The notes below the pieces were generated by a model that ran no database searches, was not told the origin of the DNA, and was given only the letters and a program-made list of their open reading frames with translations. Position numbers and translations under genes: made by a program. Below, piece after piece: positions 23,146 through 33,199 of a stretch of DNA of 64,000 nucleotides. This stretch comes from Palaemon carinicauda (lineage: Eukaryota; Arthropoda; Malacostraca; Decapoda; Palaemonidae), in NCBI RefSeq assembly GCF_036898095.1, contig NC_090751.1:81326955-81390954 (forward strand), written 5' to 3'. Position 1 is the stretch's first letter. Each line of letters opens with the position of its first letter.

Positions 23146-23530
23146 CACAAATTTTTAAGTAATTTGTATTTTTCCTAACATACTGTACTTACCTAGAACT
23201 ACCTTCTTAGGAGTTACTGGTAACTCTACCTAACCGACCAGCTTTTTGTATAGTTTACCCTCTTTCCGTTTTCTACGGGGTCAACCTCAGGCAGTGTGAT
23301 ATGTGCCCTGAGGCGACCCGGGGTCGGGAATCGTGCTAGCTCAGGTCGTCGAATCGTCAGTAAGTTTCGTTGGAACAAGTACTACTCGACCCTGCAGGTT
23401 CTCGGGGAAGGATGGGTGGGCCATAACCCGAAGGTAGTTCTTGGTAAGTATGTTAGGAAAAATACAAATTACTTAAAAATTTGTGATTTGTTCCAACACG
23501 GTTACTTACCTAGAACTACCTTCTTAGGAG
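23146..23530. repeat. D 3' inverted terminal repeat plus internal complementary region
   Basis: The arm cacaaatttttaagtaattt at 23146 is complemented at 23465-23488, then comes the complement of the right end (atttgttccaacacggttac). The block tacctagaactaccttctta occurs in both arms and again after the ICR. Confidence 0.88.
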
Positions 23531-23883
23531 ACTTACACTTTAGGAGGTGGGAGTGTCCTGCAGGGACCAGAAGCCGACGGGGAGGCACGCGAGAGAGGGA
23601 ACCTCTAAGGAGGTTTTGGTTCTACGACCACTAGAAAACTGCACGAAAAGTAGGGGAAACTATCCAAAAAACTCACTTAGTGTCTAATGCCGTACTTTTT
23701 CAAAACCAACTCCGATACATGTTCTCTTGGAGGACGTTTCTTCAAGTGGCTAAGGTCTTTTCGACATCTTCCTGGGCAGTACGGCCCGGGGAAGGAAGGA
23801 AAGGAGGTGAGGGGGGGGTAAGGTTAAGGAAGGAACTAGTGTCTCTTGGCATTAACCCCCCCGTTTACCCTGGGGCCATGACC

Positions 23884-25056
23884 TTAGATCTCTTGAAGGG
23901 CCGAAATGACTGGGCCAATGGAAAACCTGTCCAAGGATTTTCTCGAGCAATCCTTGAGATAGTGTTCTGTGAAGGTGTACTGTCTAGACCAGGTACCTGC
24001 CTTCAGGATCTTTCCCACAGCAATGTTTTCCTCGAAGGCCAGGGAGGTGCTCAGACCTCTAATATCATGTGGCCTTGGTTTACCTGGGAGAGGAGTCCCA
24101 GAAGCCTCGTAGGCTCTCTTTATCACCTGTCGTAGCCAGAAAGAGATAGAGTTCTTCGAGACCAGTTTCTTCACCCGGCCTGTTGAGACGAATAAATTTC
24201 TGATCTGCGGGCGGAATTTTGCGGTCCTCTCCAGGTATTCTCTTACTGTTCTCACGGGACATAAGAGTAGATCTTTCGGGTTGTTGGAGCGAGGGATGGC
24301 TGGCACTGAAAAACTATCAAACCGAGGATCCCAACATGCCGGGTTCTGGGTCTTCGCCACAAAGCTAGGGACGAACCTAAAGGTAACTTCTCTCCACCCT
24401 TTGGAGTGTGAGACCTCGTAAGAGAGGCCGTGTAACTCGCTAACTCTTTTCGCAGAGGCCAGGGCTAAAAGGAATGCTGTTTTAAGGGTGAGTTCTCTGT
24501 CTAGTACGTCCCTGAGAGGCTCGAAGGGTGGCTCTGACAGGACCTTGAGAACTCTGGCTAGGTCCCACTGCGGAACCCTTACTTCCCGGGGGGGACATGA
24601 TTGTTCAAAGCTGCGGATGAGCGTAGAGATGTGCCTTGAGGCTCCCAAGTCAATGCCCCTAAGGAGGAAGACTTGACCTAAGGCTGTTCGTACTCCTTTG
24701 ATGGCCGGAATAGACGAACCCACGTCGTCTCTCAGGTACACCAGAAAGTCTGCAATGTCCTGGATCGACGCCCCTGAGGGCCTGATGTTCTTGGACGCAC
24801 ACCACTTCACGAAGACCGCCCACTTTGCTTGGTAAACTACTGCCGAGGGACGCCGTAGGTAACCCGACATCCTTGCCGCGGTTCTCGATGAGTATCCTTC
24901 TTTCTTCAGTAGCTTCTCGATAACCTCCACGCGTGAAGGCGGAGGGATCGAGGGTTTTCGTGCCACCTGTGAAAATGAGGTTGACGCAGGATGTCTGGTC
25001 TGTCCGGAAGCGGCCAAGGAGGACGAAGAGCTAATTCTTTTAGGTCTGCGAACCAT
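23884..25056 (-). CDS. DIRS tyrosine recombinase of D, intact
   Basis: I place the start at the ATG at 25056 (390 codons including the stop); the frame is open upstream to 25680 but that part overlaps the RNase H frame. An N-terminal SAM-like helical domain (about residues 40-150) precedes the catalytic domain. The YR residues are all present: R204 in SAKRVSEL, H330 and R333 in HDIRGLSTS, W356 in AGTWSRQ and Y366 in TEHYLKD. The enzyme would recombine a closed circular cDNA into chromosomal DNA, replacing the integrase of LTR elements. It lies in the -1 frame relative to RNase H, and its 5' end overlaps that gene by about 150 bases. Expression probably needs an internal start or frameshifting. 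Confidence 0.9.
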   Translation of the reverse strand: MVRRPKRISSSSSLAASGQTRHPASTSFSQVARKPSIPPPSRVEVIEKLLKKEGYSSRTAARMSGYLRRPSAVVYQAKWAVFVKWCASKNIRPSGASIQDIADFLVYLRDDVGSSIPAIKGVRTALGQVFLLRGIDLGASRHISTLIRSFEQSCPPREVRVPQWDLARVLKVLSEPPFEPLRDVLDRELTLKTAFLLALASAKRVSELHGLSYEVSHSKGWREVTFRFVPSFVAKTQNPACWDPRFDSFSVPAIPRSNNPKDLLLCPVRTVREYLERTAKFRPQIRNLFVSTGRVKKLVSKNSISFWLRQVIKRAYEASGTPLPGKPRPHDIRGLSTSLAFEENIAVGKILKAGTWSRQYTFTEHYLKDCSRKSLDRFSIGPVISALQEI

Positions 25057-25739
25057 TCTCTCTCCGGCCACCCGGGCGCTACCAAAGTCATCGACAGGTT
25101 GGTCGTCGCTCTCACTCTGTTCAGCACTCGCCTGATCATCCCAAAGGGAGGGAAGGCGTACACATCGAGGTCGTCCCAGGGACATTGGAAGGCGTCCTCG
25201 AACGCTGCTGACAGGTCTGGGACTGGAGAACAGAACGCGGGGAGTTGGGCGTTCAGACGTGTGGTGAACAAGTCTATCACTGGGGAGCCCCACATTGGGA
25301 TGACTGCCCGAGCTACCTCCGGGTGTAGGGTCCACTCTGAGCCTATCACTTGACCTGCCCTGCTGAGGCCATCGGCCAGCACGTTCCTCTTTCCTGGGAT
25401 GAACCTTGCCGTCAGTTCTATCCCTTCTTCTGCCGTCCACTCTAACAGTTCCGTAGCTAGGGCGCATAGAACTCTTGACTTCAGGTCCCCCTGTTTCTTT
25501 ACATACGCCACTACTGTGGCGTTGTCGCACATCAACGCCACAGTGTTTCCTCGTAGGAAGTGTACGAACTGTCGACACGCCCTCAGAACCGCTATCATCT
25601 CCAGGATGTTTATGTGGAGAGACACCTCCTCGCTGGACCACTGCCCTCTTGTCGATTCTCCTAGCAGGTGTGCTCCCCAACCCTCCTTCGATGTGTCCGT
25701 GAACAACAGTATCTCCGGGGGATCAGGGACGAAGGGCAT
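24906..25739 (-). CDS. RNase H and methyltransferase-like tail of D
   Basis: The RNase H catalytic set is complete: D15 (TDTSKEGWGA), E47 (NILEMIAV), D72 (CDNATVVAY) and D123 (VLADGLSR). Then comes a segment of about 100 residues with IDLFTT, CSPVPD and YAFPPF (residues 155-199), followed by LVAPGWPEREWF. DIRS elements are known to carry a DNA N6-adenine methyltransferase-like domain here; the PPF may be its motif IV, but the match is weak. In C1 this region is one ORF with RT; here a frameshift near 25858 separates them. Confidence 0.82.
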   Translation of the reverse strand: MPFVPDPPEILLFTDTSKEGWGAHLLGESTRGQWSSEEVSLHINILEMIAVLRACRQFVHFLRGNTVALMCDNATVVAYVKKQGDLKSRVLCALATELLEWTAEEGIELTARFIPGKRNVLADGLSRAGQVIGSEWTLHPEVARAVIPMWGSPVIDLFTTRLNAQLPAFCSPVPDLSAAFEDAFQCPWDDLDVYAFPPFGMIRRVLNRVRATTNLSMTLVAPGWPEREWFADLKELALRPPWPLPDRPDILRQPHFHRWHENPRSLRLHAWRLSRSY

Positions 25740-25846
25740 TCCCTTCTCTGTGTCCGACCTGATGTTCCACCAAAGCAGGGTCTCTCTCGTCTTCGGGAGG
25801 ACTGGGACTATTTTGTGGGGCTCCTTGCCTTGGGTCCACGATTCCT

Positions 25847-26737
25847 TCAGATTCCACTGTACCGTCGGAGTCTGAGTCTAAGTCTCCCTTGCGGTACTAA
25901 ATTCTCCAGTGAAACCAGGTGGCCCAGTAACTTCTGCCAGTCCTTGGCCCTCCTGGGTTTGCCCGTCAGAAAGGGTTGAAGGATATGTTCCAGGTTGTCT
26001 ATCCTCTCCCCTGAGGGGAAGGCTCTTACTAACTGGGTGTCCAGGACCATCCCCAAGTAAGTCATCCTGGTGCTGGGGACTAGCTGGGACTTTCCTAGGT
26101 TGACCGTGATCCCTAATTCCTTGCAGAGGTCGAGCAACATCACGCCTTGCTCCTTCAGTTGCTCCCTTGAGGCAGAAAAAAGCAACCAGTCATCCAGGTA
26201 CCTTATCAGCCATATGCCTTTCTCGTGCGCCCATGCCGAGACTGTGGTGAAAACCCTCGTGAACACCTGCGGGTCCGTCGATAGGCCGAAGCAAAGGGTT
26301 TTTAACTGCAGGACACTGGACTCCCACTTGATTCTGAGGAACTTCCTGCTGGAGGGGAGCACGGGGATTTGAAAATAGGCATCCTTGAGGTCGAGGGACA
26401 TGAGGAAATCCCCCTCCCTCAAGGCTGCTAGCACTGTCTTGGGGGTGTCCATTTTGAAGTCCGTCTTTGAGACGAACTTGTTGAGGGCTGAGAGGTCTAT
26501 GACCGGCCTCCACCCTCCTGTCGATTTCTCCACAAGGAAGAGCCTGCTGAAGAAACCCGGGCCGGGGTTCTCCACTGGCTCTAAAGCACCCTTGGCGATC
26601 ATGGACGCTACTTCCTCCTGTAGCGCCGACCTCTTCAAGGAGTTCTTTGGAACCAGCCACTCGACCCGGTGGGCTGGGATGAGAGGGGGAGGTTCTTCTA
26701 GGAAAAGGAGTCTGTAGCCCTCCTTCAGGACCGTCAC
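25847..26737 (-). pseudogene. Reverse transcriptase of D, separated from RNase H by one frameshift
   Basis: RT boxes are complete and in order: GGWRPVIDLSALN (74-86), SLDLKDAYF with D115, FGLSTDPQVFTR (150-161), the polymerase site YLDD (180-183), LGITVNLGKSQL and YLGM. The frame then goes out near 25858 (RLRLRRYSGI and stop), while the next frame continues QWNLKESW into RNase H. One base lost or gained is enough to explain this, so the damage is recent or a sequencing error. The upstream start of pol is not resolved. Confidence 0.85.
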
Positions 26738-27030
26738 CGTCCAGGGATCCGCACCGAGATCCCGCTATGCTTGCCAAAAATGTCTGAGGCATCTCCCTAC
26801 TAGAGGCTCCTGTAGGAGTAGGGGGCCTCCCTTCCTACCTCCTTCTGGAGGAGCGGCCAGAGCGACCTCTCCTAGAGTTACTGTAGGAGGGTCTGAAGGC
26901 TGACTGAGGGGCTGCGTTGGTCCTACGGGTGGGCTGCTGAGAGGTTTGAAGCCAAGGAGCTGACGGTGGGGCTCTTCGAGGCAGCAAAGGGGCGGACTGG
27001 GAGGAGTGAGGGACGTCCGCTGAGGCTCTT

Positions 27031-28155
27031 CTAAACACGGGCTTCCTCATAAGGGGGGGGGCTAAGGTCCGTGTCTCTCACCCTCCTCACTTTCTCCATC
27101 ATATCCTCCACCAATTTGATGGGGAAAATGTCGTTTCCCCACACTGAGGAATTCCTCAGTCTCCTAGCTTCTCTGTCCGGTAACTTCCGCACCAACTTGC
27201 TAAGGACAGTATCCCTCTTTCTAAGTACCCAGTTCGTAGCCATAGACAGGGACTGAGACGACAAAAACTTAAAGGCCTTGCCTCCCGAACTAACTAGCTC
27301 CTTCAGCGTGGTCTGATTGTCTGGAAGGGAGAGGTCGTGGGACGCCTGAAACCCCACCAAGGCGCAAGACCACCAATCCAACCAGGAGGACACGTAGACA
27401 AGGTCCTGTGCCATGTCCTCCATCATAGAGGCTTCTGACGGGGAAAAGCACACGGGGGCAATGGTGGCCCTGTCTTCCGAGGCTCCCTGGTTCAGTGAGG
27501 TCACCGCTGTTTCTACCACACGGGGTCCGCCGCGATGCCCTTCTTGGACGTAGAAACGTTTCTGCGATTTCAGCCCTGGAAGCAGCTTGGAGGAACTCTG
27601 GCTTCTGGGGTCCTCTGCCATTCCTGCCAGGTAGCTATCTATTTTCTCCATCCCCAACTTCACGTCCGGAGCGAGAGGGAGAGACAATGAAGGGTTTTGT
27701 TGCACAGGATTGACGATCATTATGGACAGTCTGGAGAGCACGGCCTTTGCTGCTGAGGGCTTAGGTTCGTCTAATCGGTGGTGTCGACGAATTAGGGCCA
27801 GAACCTTACGGTAGGAGGAGATGTCGTCAGACGAGCACTCCCCTCCTTCCACCAGGTTGTCCGTCACCAGTTCCTCCGTAGGGGGTACTCCGTGACGGTG
27901 GGAAAGGCAACGCTGGACGAGTCTGCCCGTGGTATGAGCTGCCCCGTGGGGACGAAGGTATCCGTCATGGGAGTACCTTGTTCCACGGGGGACTCCGTGG
28001 ATGGGGGATCCATGCGGACCGACGGGCGCCCTTGGTGCTTTAGGAAGGCCTCTAAGGTGCCCGTGGTCGACGCTAAGCCTTCCTTCATAAGATACCCGTG
28101 GTATGGGCTGCCCCGTGGGGACGAAGGTATCCGCCATGGGAGTACCTTGTTCCAC
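27031..28155 (-). pseudogene. Gag of D, C-terminal half
   Basis: It holds the segment conserved among these Gags: SYRKVLALIRRHHRL, then SSWLDWWSCALVGF, then FPIKLVEDMMEKV. The C-terminal Arg-rich tail (RRGRSGRSSRRR) continues in another frame at 26835-27050. The 5' part of this frame runs through the tandem duplication at 27926-28264, where the 169-base unit shifts the frame. Gag would package the element RNA in cytoplasmic particles. Confidence 0.7.
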
Positions 28156-28264
28156 AGGGGACTCCGTGGATGGGGGGATCCATGCGGACCGACGGGCACC
28201 CTTGGTGCTTTAGGAAGGCCTCCAAGGTGCTCGTGGTCGACACTAAGCCTTCCTTCATAAGACG
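27926..28264. repeat. Two-copy tandem duplication (about 169 bp) inside the D gag
   Basis: Copies start at 27926 and 28095 (cccgtggtatg) and differ at a few positions, such as atgagctg/atgggctg and cgcccttgg/cacccttgg. The unit length is not a multiple of three, so the duplication breaks the gag frame. Confidence 0.93.
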
Positions 28265-28780
28265 TACGTCCTTCCTAAGGGAAGAAGAAGCGGAGGCCAC
28301 CGTTGGGTTAGTCACTACACGGGGGGGCTGGTTCAACCCCTCTTGCCGGTCTACTGGTCCGAAGGAGGAGGTAGGAGGATGAGACACAGAAGGCGAGGCT
28401 CTAGGGAGCCACCCGGAAGCAGCCGCGGCTGTGGTAACCTTAAACAGTTCGCTCCGGGGCACTGTGATGTTCACCCACTCCTTGGACTTGCTCTTCTTGG
28501 CTTTCTTCTTAGAGGAAACGTCCAAGACTGCGGGGGGAAAACCTCGACGTTTCTCAGGAGTGGGAGGCTGCAGAAACACGGGGGGTAGCGTAGACGAGGG
28601 AGCGGTTGAAGCACCTGAAATACGCCATGATGCCAGGGAAGAATCCACACTTGGTTTCCCCCACATAGGATCTTCCGAGGAGACGGGACCTGCGGGCACC
28701 AGGACCTCGCCTCCTACCCACACTCCTGCACTACTCTCAGGCCCCACACATGCCTGCCCCACACTAGACAGTTCCCCCAC
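28085..28780 (-). pseudogene. Gag of D, middle part
   Basis: A 231-codon open stretch with a lysine-rich patch (SSKKKAKKSKSKEW) that looks like a nuclear localisation or RNA-binding signal, and Pro/Ser-rich linkers. It runs into the first duplicated unit at its C-terminal end. Confidence 0.6.
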
Positions 28781-28929
28781 AGGAATATCAGACTCTTGGG
28801 GAAGGGCAATGGGCCTCTTCCCCGCAACGGACTTACCTCGTCCCCTACTCTGGGTAGGGGAAGAAGGACGGGAGCTACGGTCTGCCGAGAGGTCTGGGGA
28901 ACCACAGGCGACGAGACACTGGATTCCTT

Positions 28930-29330
28930 AGGCGACTTCTTGGGCGTGGGTGCGCGTCGGAGACTGCGCGCGAGGGCGCGCTGGCGAGGGATGGCGCGCA
29001 GGCGGGGACCGATGGCGTGTTGGCGATCGCTGGCGCGTTGGTGAGCACTGGCGAGCAGGGGAAGAAGTTAGCTTCCCCACTGCGCCCAGATCAGAAGATC
29101 ATGGGCGCGCAGGAGATCGTTGGGGCGCAGGCGAGCACTGGCGCGCAGGAAAGCGGTGGCGCGTAGGCAAGCGCTGGCGCGCAGGAGAACAAAGGCGCAC
29201 ATGGCGCGCAGCAGGATGAGGGCCCGCAGTAGCACGCTGGCGATCTGGAGAGCGCTGGCTCGCAGGTGAGCACTGGCGCGCTTTAACAGGAGCTTGTTCT
29301 GCCGATGAGCGCTGGCGCGTAGGGGACGTA
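28930..29330. repeat. Short GC-rich coding repeats in the gag (SPARQR-like heptads)
   Basis: Words such as gcgcgcagg and gagcactggcg recur every 18-27 bases. On the minus strand (29099-29902 frame) they give SPARQRLP, PARQCSPA, APQRSPAR, so an Arg/Ser/Pro repeat tail. Confidence 0.8.
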
Positions 29331-29937
29331 TGCACTAACTTGCGCATACGCCCTTGATGCCCCGAAGGGACCGTTGCCCGTTTTACAACAGGATGCGTTG
29401 GCGCCCACAGCGCGTCAGCAGCCAGGAACGGCGACGGCAGGTCAGCAGGTCGGAAGGGTGGAAGATCGGCGTGTCCTTTGTAAGGATGACCTTCCACCAA
29501 AGGAGATCGCGAACGATCTGCAGAGAGGTCCAGGGTTGTAGCTGGGAGAGTCGGAGAACGATGGCGAGGTTCCTCTGCGGCGGACTGCGGTGACGATGAA
29601 CCGAAGAGGCGCCTCCTAACACCCTTGTGAGGTGAAGGAAGGCCTCTACGGCGAAGAGGAAGGCGGGCTTTACACCTTATACGCCCTCTGGGGGCCGTGG
29701 GGTCAGTGGGCTGACCATCAGCAGTCCTCCGAAGAGGAGTCTCCGTGAGTGAACTCCCTCGAGGGGGAGAATCACCGGCAGGAGAGACTGTTAGACTTAG
29801 TTCCTCCCTCGAAGGATGTGCAGAGGGAGGAACTAAGCCTTCAGCTACAGCAGGATCATCACGAGCAGAGGTTTGAGATAACTCATCGGAAGCCTCTGCC
29901 ACGACAACGTCGACGATAGACAGATGATCAACCTCTG

Positions 29938-30432
29938 CTAAAGTCGGCGATTGTTTGACAGCGGCCCCAACCGGATCATGTCAAACAAGGCTTCCTTGGA
30001 GGGTGAACCCTCAAGCCCCAAGGAAGCCCAAAGCTGAAACAAATCATCATTAGTTACAGGAATATTTAAATCCTCCCCCGGGGGAGGAGGAGCTGCCTCG
30101 CTATAGGAGGCAACTCCCTCTCCCAAACCCCGAGATCGGGCAACAGAACTATGGCCTACGCTACCACTCGACAGTTTCTCGGAAGAAACCGATCGAGTGG
30201 GAGCTTCGGAGGAGGTTTGGGCCACGGAAGAAGAGCCCTTGGGAATTTCTCCTTTCAAAGAAATCTTCGAAGGAGAAATATCCCGCCTGGACTTCTTCTT
30301 CCGGCGCCGAGAAAACCTCTCCCACTGGGAGATAGACCACTCCCTACATTCACCACACACTTTATTTCTATCACACCGCTGGCCCCTACAATAAGGACAA
30401 AGGGTGTGAGGGTCCGTATCGACCGCCGACAT
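29938..30432 (-). CDS. Gag N-terminus with Cys cluster (element with the A-type right end)
   Basis: It starts MSAVDTDPH and continues with C-x2-C-x4-C-x5-C-x2-C and then WSISQWERFSRRRKKK, a basic patch. The same arrangement opens the Gags of C1, C2 and G. The Cys residues probably bind zinc. This part of the frame is open for 164 codons, then the gag frame is lost towards 29.9 kb. Confidence 0.72.
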   Translation of the reverse strand: MSAVDTDPHTLCPYCRGQRCDRNKVCGECREWSISQWERFSRRRKKKSRRDISPSKISLKGEIPKGSSSVAQTSSEAPTRSVSSEKLSSGSVGHSSVARSRGLGEGVASYSEAAPPPPGEDLNIPVTNDDLFQLWASLGLEGSPSKEALFDMIRLGPLSNNRRL

Positions 30433-30780
30433 ATACGTGCCACAAGGGCGGTCGGGTAGTCCAGGACACTTTCACATAGCAGAGGCCAACTTCATGCACA
30501 CCTGTCAAAAGAAAAGCAAAAAGCATTAAATGGCTGTCAAAGAAGGCGAGGGTGAAAGCGGACACATCCGACTACCACCCAAGCCGAGAGCAAAGTGAGC
30601 TCAGGCACAGGTGTGTGTGAGGGGGGGGAAGCAAGCTACCCTCCCTACCACCCCTCCCCCTCCTAACTAGCGGTGGGGTAGTATACCCTCGTTAAAATTC
30701 TAATGGCTCGTCATTTCAGCTACGCCGAAAGTAATAACCCACATTAAATAGCATGGTTTGTATGTCAGTTACGGAACAAA
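30433..30780. repeat. 5' leader and A-type 5' inverted terminal repeat
   Basis: 30590-30780 is the inverted equivalent of the loop of the A-type fold-back (gcaagctaccctccc, ctaactagcggtggggtag, ggctcgtcatttcagc) and ends cagttacggaacaaa at 30780. The next base begins the left end of A3. Confidence 0.85.
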
Positions 30781-31068
30781 TGACAAATTCGTAGATAACT
30801 TGTATTTTTCCTAACTATACAAACCTTAGCTATTTAACAGGGGTACTGTATTACTTTCGGCGTAGCTGAAATGACGAGCCATTATTTTTTAACAAAGGTT
30901 TACTACCCACACCGCTAGTTAGCAGGGGTAGGGGAGGGTAGCTTGCTACACCCCCCCTCTCACACACCTGTGCTTGAGCTCACTTTGCTTGGAGGTAGGA
31001 CTTCAAGGGGGATAGGGCTGACGGGCAAGTTTGGTTAAATAGCTAAGGTTTGTATAGTGAGGAAAAAT
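30781..31068 (-). mobile_element. DIRS element A3, part 1: 3' inverted terminal repeat and first half of the ICR
   Basis: Starts tgacaaattcgtag like A1, with the same loop order. The returning arm stops at ggaaaaat (31068), where B is inserted, and resumes with acaaattatctacg at 37279. Confidence 0.88.
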
Positions 31069-31425
31069 GACAAACTTATAAGAGTTTGTATTTTTCCTAA
31101 CATACAAACCGGAATTCTTTACTATAGGAGATATTCTAGCGCGAGCTGGAAAATACGGCAGAAAAACCTTGACAAGGTTGTTAACGACCAGGCAGGTAGT
31201 TACCCACTGTTAGTGGTGGGGGGGGGGACAGCCGGTTGGTAGCTGCTGTTTACCTTCAATCGGATTCTAGCTAGGACTATTCTAGGGGGCGGTGATGGAG
31301 GGAAGATTTGTGTGAAGAATTCGGGTTTGTATGTTAGGAAAAATACAAACTCTGTTATAAGTTTGTCATTTGTTCCTACACTTGATACAAACCCTCATTC
31401 TTTACTATAGGAGACTTAGTCTTGA
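31069..31425. repeat. B 3' inverted terminal repeat plus internal complementary region
   Basis: Arm tttgtatttttcctaacata (31086) is complemented at about 31328-31345; then tttgtcatttgttcctacac opens the complement of the right end. The ttctttactataggaga block occurs in both. Confidence 0.88.
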
Positions 31426-31879
31426 GGCTAGGGTGGCCAAGGAGTTCCCTATTCCTAGGGAAGATAGTCCTCAGACTAGACTATTTTGAAGCAACAATCT
31501 TCCGTTAATCTTCTTTCTTTGTAGATCCCCATAATCTCAGCACGACTGAAGGTTTGTAGCTTCGTGGAAACAAATATTTCAGGAAGAAGTGGGTCAGGAA
31601 CATTCCACTCGGACCCCTTCAAACTTAGGATTCCCTCGCCCTTGAAAGGGGGAAACCTCGTGACCATGGGTATAACTTATACCCTGTGAGAGGAATCAGA
31701 TGAGTATCATACCTTATTTCCAATGGTGAGTCCAGCTGAAACTGGATACAGACTAGGATCCCCAGATGGGAGGGAGAAGGAGACGAAGAAGATAGATGGA
31801 TGTCCTTCTTAAAACCTAGTGTAACCCAGTATCCTCAGCGAATGGCTACTGTCCCCTAAAAGGGCGTATGGTAGGTACA

Positions 31880-32745
31880 GCACCCGTTGACCTGTCACAA
31901 TAGGCCCTATAGAAAGGGTGTCTAGAGACCTATGTGTCACGTCGCTCAAATAGTGAGCGGTGAATGTACAGTAGATTGGCGTTTCCAGACCCCAGCACTT
32001 AAGACTTGGGAGACGGAGAAATTTCTCTTAAATGCCAGTGAGGCAGCCACTCCCCTAACTTGATGGGCTCTGGGTTGTGCTGCCTCTGGGTCTCCGTTGT
32101 AAGAACTCGCCATGAATTTCTTGAGCCAGAAGGGATGGTGTTGCGAGAGGTTCTCTTCTTTACCTTGTTGGTACTAAGGAAGAGATGATGGAGACGTGGT
32201 CTGAAAGGTCTGGTGCGCTTCAGGTATTTCTTTAGCGCCCTGACTGGGCATAGTAATGACTGGTCTGTATCCTGTTACCTTATTGAGGCTGGAAAACTGA
32301 AATTCTTGAAATCTCTCATCGGTAGATGAAGGATTGAGTCTAGCCACCAAGCCCGGTACAAAGTTGAGAGACACTTCCCCCCCCCCCTCCCCTAGAATGG
32401 GTGACGACGTAAGACAGACCATGTAGCTCACTGACCTTTTAGCCGAGGTCAGAGGTACGAGGAAGATGGTCTCAAGGTTCAGAAAGTAGCCTGAGGCCCT
32501 TAAGGGCTCATAGGGCAGCCCCTTCAGGGAACGTAAGACACGTCTCATGGTGATAGTCTAATCTCAACTGGGGGGCAAGATCACTCAAAACCCTGAATCA
32601 ACCAAGGTGATGTCTTCTGAGGCGGAGAGGTCAACCCCTTCTCAGTCTACAGATGAGGCTCAAGGCTGAGCGATAGCCCTTAATCGCCGAGACTGAGAGG
32701 AGCTTTTCCTCACTGAGGTACAAAAGGAAGTCTGGGAACTACTGA
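31880..32745 (-). pseudogene. Tyrosine recombinase of B, decayed and N-terminally truncated
   Basis: The YR begins within its N-terminal domain (equivalent to DFLLYLSEEK, SVSAIKGYRS) at about 32600-32745, right after gag sequence. Later pieces are RRVLRSLKGLPYEPLR and TSAKR near 32430-32548, HQVRGVAAS at about 32040-32075, and TAHYLSDVTHRSL with the Tyr nucleophile near 31930. They fall in different frames, with stops between. Confidence 0.72.
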
Positions 32746-32988
32746 TTCCTTCCTTTTGAGAACCCAATTGCTCCACATGGTCGCTGTTGTAGCGGTTAAG
32801 AAGTCCATTGTCTTGGGCCCAGCAGTTAGGACTTCCTGTAGGGACTGCATGGAATCTTGGTTTGACAAGTCCTCATGGCTCGCGAGGTAGCCGACTGTAC
32901 CAGACCACGTGTCAAGCCAAGAAGGAGCGTCTAGAAGGGACATTGAAGCCGCTTCCATTGCCGAGGCTTCTGTGACTGAGAAGAGCAT
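32710..32988 (-). pseudogene. Gag C-terminal segment of B, fused to YR by a deletion
   Basis: SWLDTWSGTVGYLASHEDLS and WSNWVLKRKE align with SWLDWWSCALVGF and TNWVLRKRDT in the D Gag. About residue 85 the sequence changes to YR coding. In D the same two points are separated by some 2.3 kb of gag end, RT and RNase H. Confidence 0.72.
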
Positions 32989-33199
32989 GGAAGAGTAGAG
33001 TGTCTCTTCGAGGATTAGCCCGGTGTGAGCCTCGCCGTGAGGGGATCCAAGATCAGAGAAGGGTTGGCGTCTCTGATCTCGTAAAGGGCTTTTGTCTCTT
33101 AAACGGGAATTTATTGGATTCTTGAGACTTCACGGAACCCGTTTCTCCCGCGACCGCCTGCGATACCTCCTCAGACGGCCTGCAGTGGAACAGACCTGG

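Larger units (their letters stand above)
23146..30780 (-). mobile_element. DIRS element D with D-type left end and A-type right end (7.6 kb)
   Basis: The left fold-back and ICR predict a right end closing with gtgttggaacaaat. Instead the element's gag is followed by an A-type 5' ITR (30590-30780, ending cagttacggaacaaa). Between them are YR, RNase H, RT and gag in the usual order on the minus strand. Either it is a chimera formed by template switching or recombination, or D was inserted in an A-type copy and a deletion removed the D right end and the A left part. YR and RNase H are intact. Confidence 0.7.
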
